NCBI RefSeq assembly: GCF_000468095.1
Contig: NZ_ASZC01000007.1
Coordinates: 62,001 to 126,000 of the forward strand
Direction of reading: 5' to 3'
Source: Pantoea sp. AS-PWVM4
GTDB lineage: Bacteria; Pseudomonadota; Gammaproteobacteria; Enterobacterales; Enterobacteriaceae
DNA length: 64,000 bases
Shown here: positions 17,769 through 26,230 of the stretch, piece after piece
Layout of the letters: each line of letters opens with the position of its first letter
Numbering within the stretch: the stretch's first letter is position 1
Program-made: the position numbers and the translations under genes
Notes under the pieces: model-generated
Databases searched by the model: none
What the model was told of the DNA's origin: nothing
What the model saw: the letters and a program-made list of their open reading frames with translations, nothing else

Positions 17769-17787
17769 GATCATGATAATCATTATC
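17769..17787. promoter_or_regulatory. Fur box upstream of the PQQ dehydrogenase gene
   Basis: GATCATGATAATCATTATC matches the 19-bp Fur consensus GATAATGATAATCATTATC at 18 of 19 positions. It lies 58 bp before the minus-strand dehydrogenase start, a normal position for iron repression, and about 185 bp before the divergent LacI gene. Confidence 0.8.
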
Positions 17788-17829
17788 AAATGAGTCGGTT
17801 GATGGATTTTAGATCATAAAGAGAACAAA

Positions 17830-17890
17830 ATGATACAAATATGTATCATTACCTCAACAAAATGATCCTATAAAAGAGTCATTATGACTC
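17830..17890. promoter_or_regulatory. two palindromic operator-like sites before the LacI gene
   Basis: ATGATACA-AATA-TGTATCAT (17830-17849) and GAGTCAT-T-ATGACTC (17876-17890) are perfect dyads in the divergent control region. Either could be the operator of the LacI-family protein encoded just downstream. Confidence 0.5.
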
Positions 17891-17971
17891 ATGTGGTTTT
17901 TGCGGAGACTTGGAGGCGTGAGTGAGTTAACATCACCATCATCATGGAACGTTGAAGGCAGGTTATTGTTT

Positions 17972-19009
17972 ATGAACCGTAAACCCACGATGAAAGAGCT
18001 GGTTGCTGCTACGCAGTTGAGCAGAGCAACCATAGACCGTGTCCTCAATAATCGACCGGGGGTTAACCCCAAAACAGTCGAGGCCGTTCAACGCGCTTAT
18101 TCGTCATTACTTGTTCAGGCTGCGGGTGGTGTTCATACCGGGCTGGTGAAGCAGAATTCATCTTTTTCGGTCGTGGTTCAGGCTGGAGAGGAGTACAACG
18201 AGTCTGTGAAGTTCGCGGGAGAGAAGTTGCAGGATGAGATGGATTCCCGTGGAATAACGCTGAAGATCTCGAGTTGCTCTGATGTTGATGACGATGAAGT
18301 TGTTAGCCTGATGTATCAGCATGCCAAACATGCAGATGGCATTGCCGTTGTGGCAAAAAATACCCCGGTAATTAATGCTGCGGTCCAGAAGCTGAGGCAG
18401 GAAGGTAAACACATCGTTGCACTGGTCAGCGACCTCGATCCTGATGTCCGGGACGCGTATGTCGGGATCAATAATCGCGCTGCAGGTCAGGCTGCGGGCT
18501 TTATACTCGGCAGACATTTACAGCATTGCAACAATGCTAATGTCGCCGTGATCGTCGGAACGCTCTCCTATAGCTGCCACGATGATCGTGAGATTGGATT
18601 CAGAGCGCAAATTCGCAAGACCTTCCCGTCAGTCGTTGTCTCTGAGGTTGTCTCCGGTAATGACAATACCCAGCAGACTTATGATGCGGCAATACAACTT
18701 TTGCGTCATGATCCCAACATCAGAGCGGTGTATAACGTTGCTGGTGGTAATGCGGGGCTTGCGGCTGCACTTGATGAATACAAAAGCGCCATCAGGCCGA
18801 TATTAATTACGCATGAAGTCAATAAAGTCACAGAGAAACTAATACTGGAAGAAAAGATTGATTATATCCTGTCGCAGGATATGGTTCAGTTATTGAGAAC
18901 AACGATAGATAAATTAAGTGCGCTTCAGAGGAATAAGAGTATTTCAGCACATACTTTTCTGCCCATTGAGATCATTACAAGATTTACATTGCAATCTAAC
19001 TTTCTTTGA
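17972..19009 (+). CDS. LacI family transcriptional regulator
   Basis: Repressor of 345 residues. The N-terminal HTH and hinge helix read TMKELVAATQLSRATIDRVLNN, a variant of the usual TIKDVAxxAGVSxxTVSRVLN. A type 1 periplasmic-binding-like ligand domain follows (DGIAVVAKNTPVINAAVQ; YVGINNRAAGQAAGFILGRHL; VYNVAGGNAGLAAAL). This is the RbsR/AraR-like branch with sugar ligands. The start at 17972 has an AAGGCAGG ribosome-binding site and removes a 27-codon non-conserved extension. It is divergent from the PQQ dehydrogenase and probably regulates the cyclitol/sugar cluster at 11661-17711. Confidence 0.85.
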   Translation: MNRKPTMKELVAATQLSRATIDRVLNNRPGVNPKTVEAVQRAYSSLLVQAAGGVHTGLVKQNSSFSVVVQAGEEYNESVKFAGEKLQDEMDSRGITLKISSCSDVDDDEVVSLMYQHAKHADGIAVVAKNTPVINAAVQKLRQEGKHIVALVSDLDPDVRDAYVGINNRAAGQAAGFILGRHLQHCNNANVAVIVGTLSYSCHDDREIGFRAQIRKTFPSVVVSEVVSGNDNTQQTYDAAIQLLRHDPNIRAVYNVAGGNAGLAAALDEYKSAIRPILITHEVNKVTEKLILEEKIDYILSQDMVQLLRTTIDKLSALQRNKSISAHTFLPIEIITRFTLQSNFL

Positions 19010-20006
19010 TTATTTACCCGGCTTGCACCTGTTGGGTAATAGTGTTTTTCTTTTGAAATTGAGATTTTTTAAGATGGCTTCTTGTCAATTTGTAAAGCAA
19101 ACGCATGCCAGGTATTGATTCTGTGCTGATTGACAATCCTGATGCGTCAGGGGCGGCGATCCCGGCTCATGACGCTCTGCTATAAAATGGTGTGGTGGTA
19201 GCAGATGACGTGATAAGTCTGGCAAGCGTTGTAGGTCTCGATGCTTATCTGATGGCTGTTCCCCCCCGTATGCCGGTGGACCATTTTACAATGACAAAGA
19301 TGAGTCAACGAGTTCAATTTAGACTCGTGTGGGATATGCGAAGAGATCATTTTCATTTTGTGCTCTTTGCTTGATCGGTTTTATGTATTGAGTGTGACTG
19401 ATTAATGAGCACAGAATGTAAAAAAAATCATGTTGCTATTTCGTTAAATTGAGATGAATTTCCTTCCAACGAATTGCCTCTTAGAAATTTATCAGCCCGG
19501 AATTACTTACAAAAACGAATTATTATTCTTTTAAGTGTGCGATGACTTAACACTTGAGCATCGTATAACTTCCTCAACCATCTACTATTAATAGTTTTTG
19601 TCTATTGAAAGCTAAAAAAGTGATCGCTGAAATCTATTCAAAAACTCACACATCATCCTGCATCAAATTTTTACTCAAGTTTATTATTCCATAATATAGT
19701 CACCTCTCCAGTTCAAAGCTCTTTTATTAGTGAGTTTCTCATTAACAGGGTAGCTTATGGGGATTGTAACCTCAGGTTATTTTTGATAATTAAATTTAGA
19801 GTCCCATAGACTTTATGAGTATCTATGGTAGCAAAGTTACAGGCCTGATGAACTGAATTAGCTCTTTATCAATTCATAAACATTTATGTACAGACCTGGT
19901 TTCAAGAAAGACTTTTGAAAATCAATGAACAGATGCCCGTCACCAACAAAGGCATTTGCTACGAAGTTTAACTGTCAAAGTTTAATATTTGTTATAGGTA
20001 ATTAGA
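19010..20006. other. 1-kb AT-rich intergenic region
   Basis: No intact gene is supported. A relatively GC-rich patch at about 19090-19290 reads as a possible broken coding segment (described separately). The rest is AT-rich and probably carries the promoter for the PilZ gene. A TTGTTATAGGTAAT segment occurs just before 20007 but no convincing -35 is visible. Confidence 0.4.
19105..19374 (+). pseudogene. possible broken coding remnant with one in-frame stop
   Basis: From an ATG at 19105 the frame reads IDSVLIDNPDASGAAIPAH and similar protein-like text, meets a TAA at 19183, then continues open for about 63 codons (GVVVADDVISLASVVGLDAY, PPRMPVDHFTMTK) to a stop at 19372. Composition is more coding-like than the flanking DNA. 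I do not recognise the family. It may be chance. Confidence 0.22.
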
Positions 20007-21734
20007 ATGGCGGAACATTACTCAATACCCCCCGCGAGTGTCATTAACTCACTGCTTCAGCATCCTCACGAGATGTCTGTATATAAGGGAGGTATACCTT
20101 ATGTTTTGAAAGCTGAAGTGACAGAAATTAATGCGGATGCTAACCGTATGATACTTGAAGTTGAGTATTCTGGTTCCGATATTGCTGAGTATCTCAAGGA
20201 TGGCGGTTTGAGCTTTGATCTCGAGGCGGAGAAAGGTCATGACCATCTGGAGCGTGAGACATATACTCTCAGTAAAGTCTCTGCAAAGTTATTAAAAACG
20301 GATACGATGTTATACCGGCTCGAATGTCAGTTACCAAATTCCGTCTTTACTGAAGATGAAAGGGGAGCGGTACGAGTCCCTTTTATTCTCGGAATGCAAG
20401 CTCGCGTCAGCATTGAAATTTATCAATATCTTCTCAATGTTCCCGGTCGATTGAGAAACCTCTCTACTGGTGGTTGCATGGTTGAGGTTGATATAGCTGA
20501 GAGTATTGCTGTACACGATGGGAAAGACATTCCTGGTGTCACAATAGAGTTTCCTGATGGCCAAAGTTTTTATGCTGAAGGAACCATACGATATATCAGA
20601 CCGTTTGGAAGTAATGGATATGCTGTGATAGGCATTCAATTTATAAACATGTCGCCTCCACAATCGGAGCGGCTAGTATATTTTGTTAACGAGTCTGAAA
20701 GGGAGATTGCGTTCCGAACGGGTATAACTGGAAGGGCAATCTTTCCTTCACCACTGTTTGTATCGGGACAAAAAGAAAAATCAATGCTTCATCGTGAAAT
20801 CATGGAGCGGGATAAAAAAAATCGACAATCCCCTATGCAACGTGGTGTTCTTGAATTAGCGCATCGATTACATGTAGGTTTGATGTATCTAAAGTCACGC
20901 AATCAGTTACATCATCAGCTTTTTTATGATTGTACCGACACGCTAATTCATATGATTAGGGAAGACAGAAAGTTATTACTGTTTGCCTTATCATTTTTGC
21001 GGGATGAGCCTGATTGGTTAAGGCATGCTATTCGCGTGTCTGCAATTCTGGCGGATATGCTATTGATTAAAAACCCCCATGATCTGCAAATTCGCGAAAT
21101 TGTGCTGGGTGCTCTTTTGCACACAATGGGAAAACCCTTATTAGTCAGTGAAAAGTTACCCTCGCTAAAACTCAATATGAATGATATCCAGAAGAATATC
21201 TTAAAAGGTCATGTTGAAACACTTCTGAACAGAATTGATGCTTCAGGATGGGAGCTAAGCTATATCTGTAGAGATGTAATAGAAAATGCCAACGAAAACA
21301 TCAATGGTACAGGGTATCCACAGAGAAAAACTTCTCAAAATCTTACTGATACTGTTAAAACCTTATCTGTTATTAAAGCAATAGATAAGCTCACTCATGC
21401 ACGAAATGGCATACCTCATCGCACGCCAATCGAAGCATACCGAAGTTTGTATGAAACAATTCAAAAGTACGATAAGAGAATTTTATTCAGGTACATTCAG
21501 ACTTATGGTTTTTATCCTATTGGTAGTCTTGCAAGATTTTCAAGTGGCTTCGTAGGATGGATAATGGACATTAATGGTAAGGGAAAGCCTGTAAAGGTTC
21601 ACTTAGTGAAAAATCTTCGTTTCCCTGAGACAACAATCAGCGTAACTGTTGCTAATGGTGATATGTTCCAAATTGGAAAATTGGAAGAGATAGTTGATCC
21701 TTCGGAATTTGAGCTAAAAGTGGTAAAGAATTAA
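20007..21734 (+). CDS. PilZ domain protein with degenerate HD-GYP domain
   Basis: A 575-residue cytoplasmic protein in three parts. Residues 1-110 are a YcgR-like N-domain. Residues about 115-235 are a PilZ domain with an intact cyclic-di-GMP site: Arg119-x3-Arg123, then Asn151-x-Ser153-x2-Gly156. Residues about 290-500 are an HD-GYP-like helical domain in which His340, His402, Asp460 and NGTGYP (433-438) survive. The HD pair is His372-Thr373, and the usual HHE before GYP reads NANEN. Metal-dependent phosphodiesterase activity is therefore unlikely. The C-terminal PIGSLARFSSGFVGWI segment is typical of HD-GYP tails. It probably acts as a cyclic-di-GMP-binding effector. It is AT-rich and lies 212 bp upstream of a membrane EAL gene. 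Confidence 0.8.
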   Translation: MAEHYSIPPASVINSLLQHPHEMSVYKGGIPYVLKAEVTEINADANRMILEVEYSGSDIAEYLKDGGLSFDLEAEKGHDHLERETYTLSKVSAKLLKTDTMLYRLECQLPNSVFTEDERGAVRVPFILGMQARVSIEIYQYLLNVPGRLRNLSTGGCMVEVDIAESIAVHDGKDIPGVTIEFPDGQSFYAEGTIRYIRPFGSNGYAVIGIQFINMSPPQSERLVYFVNESEREIAFRTGITGRAIFPSPLFVSGQKEKSMLHREIMERDKKNRQSPMQRGVLELAHRLHVGLMYLKSRNQLHHQLFYDCTDTLIHMIREDRKLLLFALSFLRDEPDWLRHAIRVSAILADMLLIKNPHDLQIREIVLGALLHTMGKPLLVSEKLPSLKLNMNDIQKNILKGHVETLLNRIDASGWELSYICRDVIENANENINGTGYPQRKTSQNLTDTVKTLSVIKAIDKLTHARNGIPHRTPIEAYRSLYETIQKYDKRILFRYIQTYGFYPIGSLARFSSGFVGWIMDINGKGKPVKVHLVKNLRFPETTISVTVANGDMFQIGKLEEIVDPSEFELKVVKN

Positions 21735-21781
21735 TATTTTATGATGATATGATTGTCGGGCTATGCATTACCCAAAAAATT

Positions 21782-21796
21782 GCATATGTAATATGC
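21782..21796. repeat. short dyad between the PilZ and EAL genes
   Basis: GCATAT-GTA-ATATGC is a 6-bp inverted repeat in the 212-bp AT-rich gap. It might be an operator or chance in AT-rich DNA. Confidence 0.25.
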
Positions 21797-21946
21797 GGAA
21801 TAATAAATATGCTGTCCTAATATTGTAATCTACGCCATAAGATAACAATGAATTATCATATGTCTGATTTGATGTGAGAAAGATCATCCTCGTTGCATTA
21901 TGTTTTTTGATAATAAAATATAGTAAGTAATAGGAGTGCCTGCATC

Positions 21947-23284
21947 ATGCCTCATCATCGCACTATGCTTTCTTTGAGAGAAGAGCATCTGCTTTTTCTC
22001 TGTAGAGTCGCATCTTTCACTGGCTTCGCTCTAATGTTAGTTTGGCTTTTCGTCTATGCTGTATTACAAGAGTGGAGTTTGGCACAATCAGAGATCATAC
22101 TGGGCCTTGCTTTACTTCCTTGCTGGCGTATAGCTGTTAAAGGTTTTTTCCCTGAAGGTTTGATGCTTTCCCAGTTTGTATTTATCGCATATATAATTTC
22201 TTTTTGTTTAATATTCGATGTTCCACAAGAAGGTACGCAGAGGTCAACACATCTTTATCTAATTGTTATTGCACTGGTTGGATATATAAATCTGCAACGT
22301 TACCGCTCTTTGTTTCAAATGGCTGCAATTGGAATTAGTTTAGTTGCATTTGTTATTTTCAGTAGTTCCAATCTTGTTTTTAACTTTTCTCAACCAATGC
22401 CTAAAAATATCCAGGTATTTAGTACCTGGATGAATGCTATTGTCTCAACACTTATGCTATGTGGTGGTATAGCTGTTATGCATATTGATTTCTCTCGTCG
22501 TAACGAAAAAACGAGATCAATCCAAAATGCGTTATACAATAATGAATTTGTTCTTTTTTATCAACCAATTGTAAACTGTTGTGGTGAACTGACCGGTGCT
22601 GAAGCATTAATACGTTGGAAAAGTCCTGAACGGGGAATGATATCTCCATCTGAATTCATACCCTGTGCACAGGAATCGGGTATGATGCCAGTTATTGGTA
22701 ATTGGGTTATCACACAGGCTTTTCGCGAACTTGCATTTTGGCAAACAGATCCTGCTACTAAACATATTACCATGTCAATCAACATCACGGTTGACCACTT
22801 TATGCAGCCTGATTTCGTACAAAAAATACTCCATCAATCCTCAATCGCAAACATACCATCCCGAAAAGTTAAGTTCGAAATAACTGAAAGCGTTTTTGCC
22901 TCTGATATTGATGTTGTTGTTGAAAAAATGAATGCCTTATCAAATGCAGGATTTCGCTTTTCTCTTGACGACTTTGGAACTGGGTTTTCCTCCTTAAGTT
23001 ACTTACGGCGCTTGCCTCTTGAGCAAATAAAGATAGACAGAAGCTTTGTTGCGGCAGCAACTGAGTCAAGCAAAGGTGAGGTCATTGCAAAAAATATATC
23101 AAGGATGGGACATGAACTGAACATTGAGGTTCTTGCTGAGGGAATAGAAACTGCTGAGCAATGGGCGATGATGTTAAAATTTGGTTGTACAACCTTTCAA
23201 GGATTTTACTTCTTCACTCCACTTCCTGCTGATGAGTTTAGGCGAGTATCAAGAAAATCAATGTTGGTTGCTGACAGGGCATAA
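21947..23284 (+). CDS. membrane-anchored EAL-domain cyclic-di-GMP phosphodiesterase
   Basis: A 445-residue protein. Residues 15-180 hold about five or six membrane segments (a sensory membrane module), and residues 190-435 hold an EAL domain. Catalytic and metal residues all appear present: Gln206, Glu219 in GAEALIRW, Asn279 (SINIT), Glu311/Glu314 (FEITES), Asp341-Asp342 in LDDFGTGFSS, Lys362 (IKIDRSF), Glu398 (LAEGIET) and Gln418 (QGFYF). It should hydrolyse cyclic-di-GMP to pGpG. No GGDEF domain is present. A TAGGAG ribosome-binding site precedes the ATG. It is probably functionally paired with the PilZ protein upstream. Confidence 0.9.
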   Translation: MPHHRTMLSLREEHLLFLCRVASFTGFALMLVWLFVYAVLQEWSLAQSEIILGLALLPCWRIAVKGFFPEGLMLSQFVFIAYIISFCLIFDVPQEGTQRSTHLYLIVIALVGYINLQRYRSLFQMAAIGISLVAFVIFSSSNLVFNFSQPMPKNIQVFSTWMNAIVSTLMLCGGIAVMHIDFSRRNEKTRSIQNALYNNEFVLFYQPIVNCCGELTGAEALIRWKSPERGMISPSEFIPCAQESGMMPVIGNWVITQAFRELAFWQTDPATKHITMSINITVDHFMQPDFVQKILHQSSIANIPSRKVKFEITESVFASDIDVVVEKMNALSNAGFRFSLDDFGTGFSSLSYLRRLPLEQIKIDRSFVAAATESSKGEVIAKNISRMGHELNIEVLAEGIETAEQWAMMLKFGCTTFQGFYFFTPLPADEFRRVSRKSMLVADRA

Positions 23285-23322
23285 GAGATATTATTTTTGA
23301 GTAGCATGCTTATAGAATAACA

Positions 23323-23350
23323 TTTACCCAGAGATAAGCCTCTGGGTAAA
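23323..23350. terminator. hairpin between convergent EAL and GntR genes
   Basis: TTTACCCAGAG and CTCTGGGTAAA form a perfect 11-bp stem around ATAAGC. It is placed between two converging stops, so it may serve both strands. Confidence 0.7.
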
Positions 23351-23403
23351 CTTCCTGTCAATTAGCGTAACTCGCTAAACAACGCGAACGTGTTTTATGT
23401 TTG

Positions 23404-24114
23404 TTAACGTACAGAATCTGTCATTGCAATCCGAGCCGCTTCGCAAGCATTACGAATGTGGATCGCGGCGGCTGACCGGGCTTCACTCTCATTTCCTGCA
23501 ATTACGGCTTGATGAATTGCCAACATTTCATCAAGAGAATGGTTTGAACGTTCAGGGTTCGACATTGATCTGGCCCTCAGTACACTGATACGTGCATTAA
23601 GACCATCGAGGATATCTTTGACTATCCTGTTTTCCGCCATCTCAGCCAGGGCCATATAAAATTGTGTTGTGGTAAGTACCTGGCCCAGTTTATCGCTGCT
23701 TTTCACTGCACTGGCGAACTGATTGAGAGCAACACTAAATTGCTCACGTAATCCTTCATCCTTACATTTACATGCCTGAGCAGCAATCTCTGGCTCAAGA
23801 ATCATTCGCGTGGCGTAAATCTCCTCTGCGTCCTTCCATGCCAGTTCAGCGACAAAACTTCCACGATTGGGAATGAAATGTACCAGACGTTCGCTTTCCA
23901 GTGTTCTGAGCGCTTCACGTAATGATGGGCGGGAAATCTCCAGAGCTTCACATAATTCCGCTTCAATTAACTTCTGCCCAGGAAGGAGTTCGCCAGAAAT
24001 AATGGCCTGCCGCAAAGCACGAGCGACCTGCATCCGTATGCTGTCTTTGTCGATCATGATATTCAGTTTTTTCATTCCGTCACGTTTCTCCGGTGCTTCA
24101 ATCTCTGGCGTCAT
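23404..24114 (-). CDS. GntR family regulator (FadR subfamily) of the catabolic island
   Basis: Winged-helix repressor of about 236 residues. The HTH reads VARALRQAIISGELLPGQK, LCEALEISRPSLREALRTLE and the wing FIPNRGSFVAEL. An FCD domain with metal-ligand-type helices follows (IYATRMILEPEIAAQA; HQAVIAGNESEARSAAAIH). The ATG at 24114 is chosen over one at 24159; a third at 24075 is possible. It is divergent from the operon starting at 24239. Its probable operator has a TATGAC core of the kind bound by FadR/VanR-type GntR proteins. The same core occurs in the promoter between the enamidase and TRAP binding-protein genes. Confidence 0.85.
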   Translation of the reverse strand: MTPEIEAPEKRDGMKKLNIMIDKDSIRMQVARALRQAIISGELLPGQKLIEAELCEALEISRPSLREALRTLESERLVHFIPNRGSFVAELAWKDAEEIYATRMILEPEIAAQACKCKDEGLREQFSVALNQFASAVKSSDKLGQVLTTTQFYMALAEMAENRIVKDILDGLNARISVLRARSMSNPERSNHSLDEMLAIHQAVIAGNESEARSAAAIHIRNACEAARIAMTDSVR

Positions 24115-24210
24115 TATCCTGTTCACTTCGTTAAATTCCCAGCGATTAACTATTGTCAACGATCAGCTACCCGGATTGCAAGATTGACAGACAATATGAT
24201 ATAGATGTGT

Positions 24211-24229
24211 CAGATCGTCATACAATCTG
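24211..24229. promoter_or_regulatory. GntR-type operator, site 1
   Basis: CAGATCGTCATACAATCTG has 5-bp inverted ends around CGTCATACA. Read on the minus strand, the core is ATTGTATGACGAT. It lies 10 bp before the ATG at 24239. The related core ATCGTATGACAAT occurs twice at 31258-31300, which supports a shared regulator. Confidence 0.65.
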
Positions 24230-24238
24230 AGGAAAACA

Positions 24239-24817
24239 ATGGAAATCGAAATTCGTCGTATTTATACGCAAGTTGATGATATTTATGCTGAAGGTGCTGT
24301 TAAGGTCGAGAAACCCTTACGTAAGGCTGCGGTGGTGTTTGTTATCAAAAACCCGTTATGTCATTCAAAAGGGGCTGATCTTTCCTCTTTAATCGAAGTG
24401 AGTCCTGAAATTGGCAAACTTATGGGTCAGAAACTCCTCGAAGTGATGAATGGCTTTCCTATTGAAGGTTACGGCAAAGGTGGATTGGTAGGTTCAGGTG
24501 GTGAAGCTGAGCACGCTAATGCGCTGTTAACGACCGCGTTTGCTAACCCCATCCGGGAAGCGATTGGCGGTGCTGATGCCTGGATTTCGTCATTTCAAAA
24601 GCTGGCAGTTCCGGGGGATAAAATTGATATCCCTATGAATCATAAAGACGATGTCTACGTTCGTTCGCATTATGATGGTATGACGGTCAGTATCGCCGGA
24701 TGCCCGCAAGCCGATGAAGTTGCTCTTATCTTTTGTGCCTCCTCAGGCAAGCGTCTCAACTGGCGTGTTGGTGGCTTGACCCATGAAGAAGTGATGGCTC
24801 GTAAAATAAAGGGTTGA
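24239..24817 (+). CDS. amino acid synthesis (AA_synth/DUF1185) family protein
   Basis: A 192-residue cytoplasmic protein of the AA_synth family, recognised from EIRRIYTQVDDIYAEGA, VFVIKNPLCH, GYGKGGLVGSGGEAEHANALL and VPGDKIDIPMNHKD. The family has no settled activity. Members often sit next to amidases, amidohydrolases and transporters in catabolic clusters, as here. TGAGGA is the ribosome-binding site, and the GntR-type operator lies immediately upstream. It is the first gene of a four-gene operon with the amidase, monooxygenase and crotonase. Confidence 0.75.
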   Translation: MEIEIRRIYTQVDDIYAEGAVKVEKPLRKAAVVFVIKNPLCHSKGADLSSLIEVSPEIGKLMGQKLLEVMNGFPIEGYGKGGLVGSGGEAEHANALLTTAFANPIREAIGGADAWISSFQKLAVPGDKIDIPMNHKDDVYVRSHYDGMTVSIAGCPQADEVALIFCASSGKRLNWRVGGLTHEEVMARKIKG

Positions 24818-24878
24818 GTTTTCGGGATGCGCTGATGAAGTGCATCCATTATCTGTAGGGGAATGAGGATGGTTAGTG

Positions 24879-26225
24879 ATGAGTAATGTTTCTGCTTATG
24901 TTTCACATGCCGACGCTTTTTTAGCAGGCGATGATTCACCGGTTCGTCTTTTCGACGCTTGTGTTGACACCATTGCGATGAAAGAGCCTGAGGTTCGGGC
25001 CTTTGTTCACCTCGATATCGAACGCGCCAGAATACAGGTCCAGGAAGCGGAAAAGCGCTGGCGAAAAAATGCGCCATTATCTCTGCTCGACGGTATGGTT
25101 ATTGGCGTTAAAGATATCATCGAAACTCAGGAGTTTCCGACCGGGCAGGGAATTCCTGAGCTCGAAACACAACATACATTCCGTGATGCAGCCAGTGTTG
25201 CAGCGATGCGTGCTGCTGGCGCAATCGTTATCGGCAAAACGGTTACCACAGAATTTGCTTCCACTGAGCTGTTTTACCCCACAAAAAATCCCCACGATCT
25301 AAATCGTACACCTGGTGGTTCTTCTTCAGGTTCGGCAGCTGCTGTTGGCGCTGCGATGGTGCCTTTAGCTCTGGCATCACAGGTTGTCGGTTCAACATTG
25401 CGACCCGCCAGCTACAACGGTGCGTTTGGTTATAAACCTACCTGGGGCGGTCTTAATCGAAGTGGGGCTTACGATTATTTGAGCCAAAGTTGTGTCGGTA
25501 TTATTGGTGGGCATCTTGACGACATTTGGATAAGTACGCGTCAGATCGCGACTCGTGCTGGCGGTGACCCGGGTCATGTTGGCGTGCTGGGCCCGGATGT
25601 ACCAGTGAGTGCCGATCGACCGACTCGCGTTGCGGTGTTATTGACTGATGGATGGCTGCGAGCGAGCGATGAAGTGAAAGCCACATTCTCACAGATTCTG
25701 CATAAATTAAGCGCAGCCGGCATTTCTGTGGTTGATGCCACCAGCTGTTCATTGGTTGCTGGTTTGGAAAAAGCGATTGCTGGCGCCTTTGATAAAACCT
25801 GGCGAGTCCTGGAGTGGGAAATGCGTTGGCCACTCAATACATATAATCATCCTGACAATATCGGTATCTCACAGGCGATGAAAATGCGGCTGGATAAAGG
25901 CGATGCTATGACTCAGGCAGATTATGCGGCCGCCTTAAGTGAACGTGATAGCGCGAGAGCGAGGTTACATGACGTGATGAATGCCTATGATTGCATTCTG
26001 ACATTAGGTGCCGTTTCCGCTGCTCCTCTCGATTTTTCTACCACGGGAGATCCTTCATTTAATATTCCTGCATCTTACCTGGGGGCACCAGCCCTTAGCC
26101 TGCCTTTACTCCAGGACCAGGGTATGCCATTAGGTTTGCAAATGATTAGTGGGCATCGTCAGGATGCCAGGTTGTTTTCACTGGCTAAGTGGATTGTTGA
26201 CTGGGCGCAGGACAAAAGAGGTTAG
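24879..26225 (+). CDS. amidase signature family hydrolase
   Basis: A 448-residue Ser-cisSer-Lys amidase. The catalytic Lys lies in DGMVIGVKDIIET, the cis-Ser in GGSSSGSAAAVGAA, and the nucleophilic Ser in VVGSTLRPASYNGAFGYKPT. It is not accompanied by gatC or gatB, so it is a catabolic amidase, not the Glu-tRNA amidotransferase subunit. The ATG at 24879 follows GAGGA by 9 nt; a GTG lies one codon upstream. In this operon it probably releases ammonia or a carboxylate from an amide made during breakdown of a nitrogenous substrate. Confidence 0.87.
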   Translation: MSNVSAYVSHADAFLAGDDSPVRLFDACVDTIAMKEPEVRAFVHLDIERARIQVQEAEKRWRKNAPLSLLDGMVIGVKDIIETQEFPTGQGIPELETQHTFRDAASVAAMRAAGAIVIGKTVTTEFASTELFYPTKNPHDLNRTPGGSSSGSAAAVGAAMVPLALASQVVGSTLRPASYNGAFGYKPTWGGLNRSGAYDYLSQSCVGIIGGHLDDIWISTRQIATRAGGDPGHVGVLGPDVPVSADRPTRVAVLLTDGWLRASDEVKATFSQILHKLSAAGISVVDATSCSLVAGLEKAIAGAFDKTWRVLEWEMRWPLNTYNHPDNIGISQAMKMRLDKGDAMTQADYAAALSERDSARARLHDVMNAYDCILTLGAVSAAPLDFSTTGDPSFNIPASYLGAPALSLPLLQDQGMPLGLQMISGHRQDARLFSLAKWIVDWAQDKRG

Positions 26226-26230
26226 ATGTA

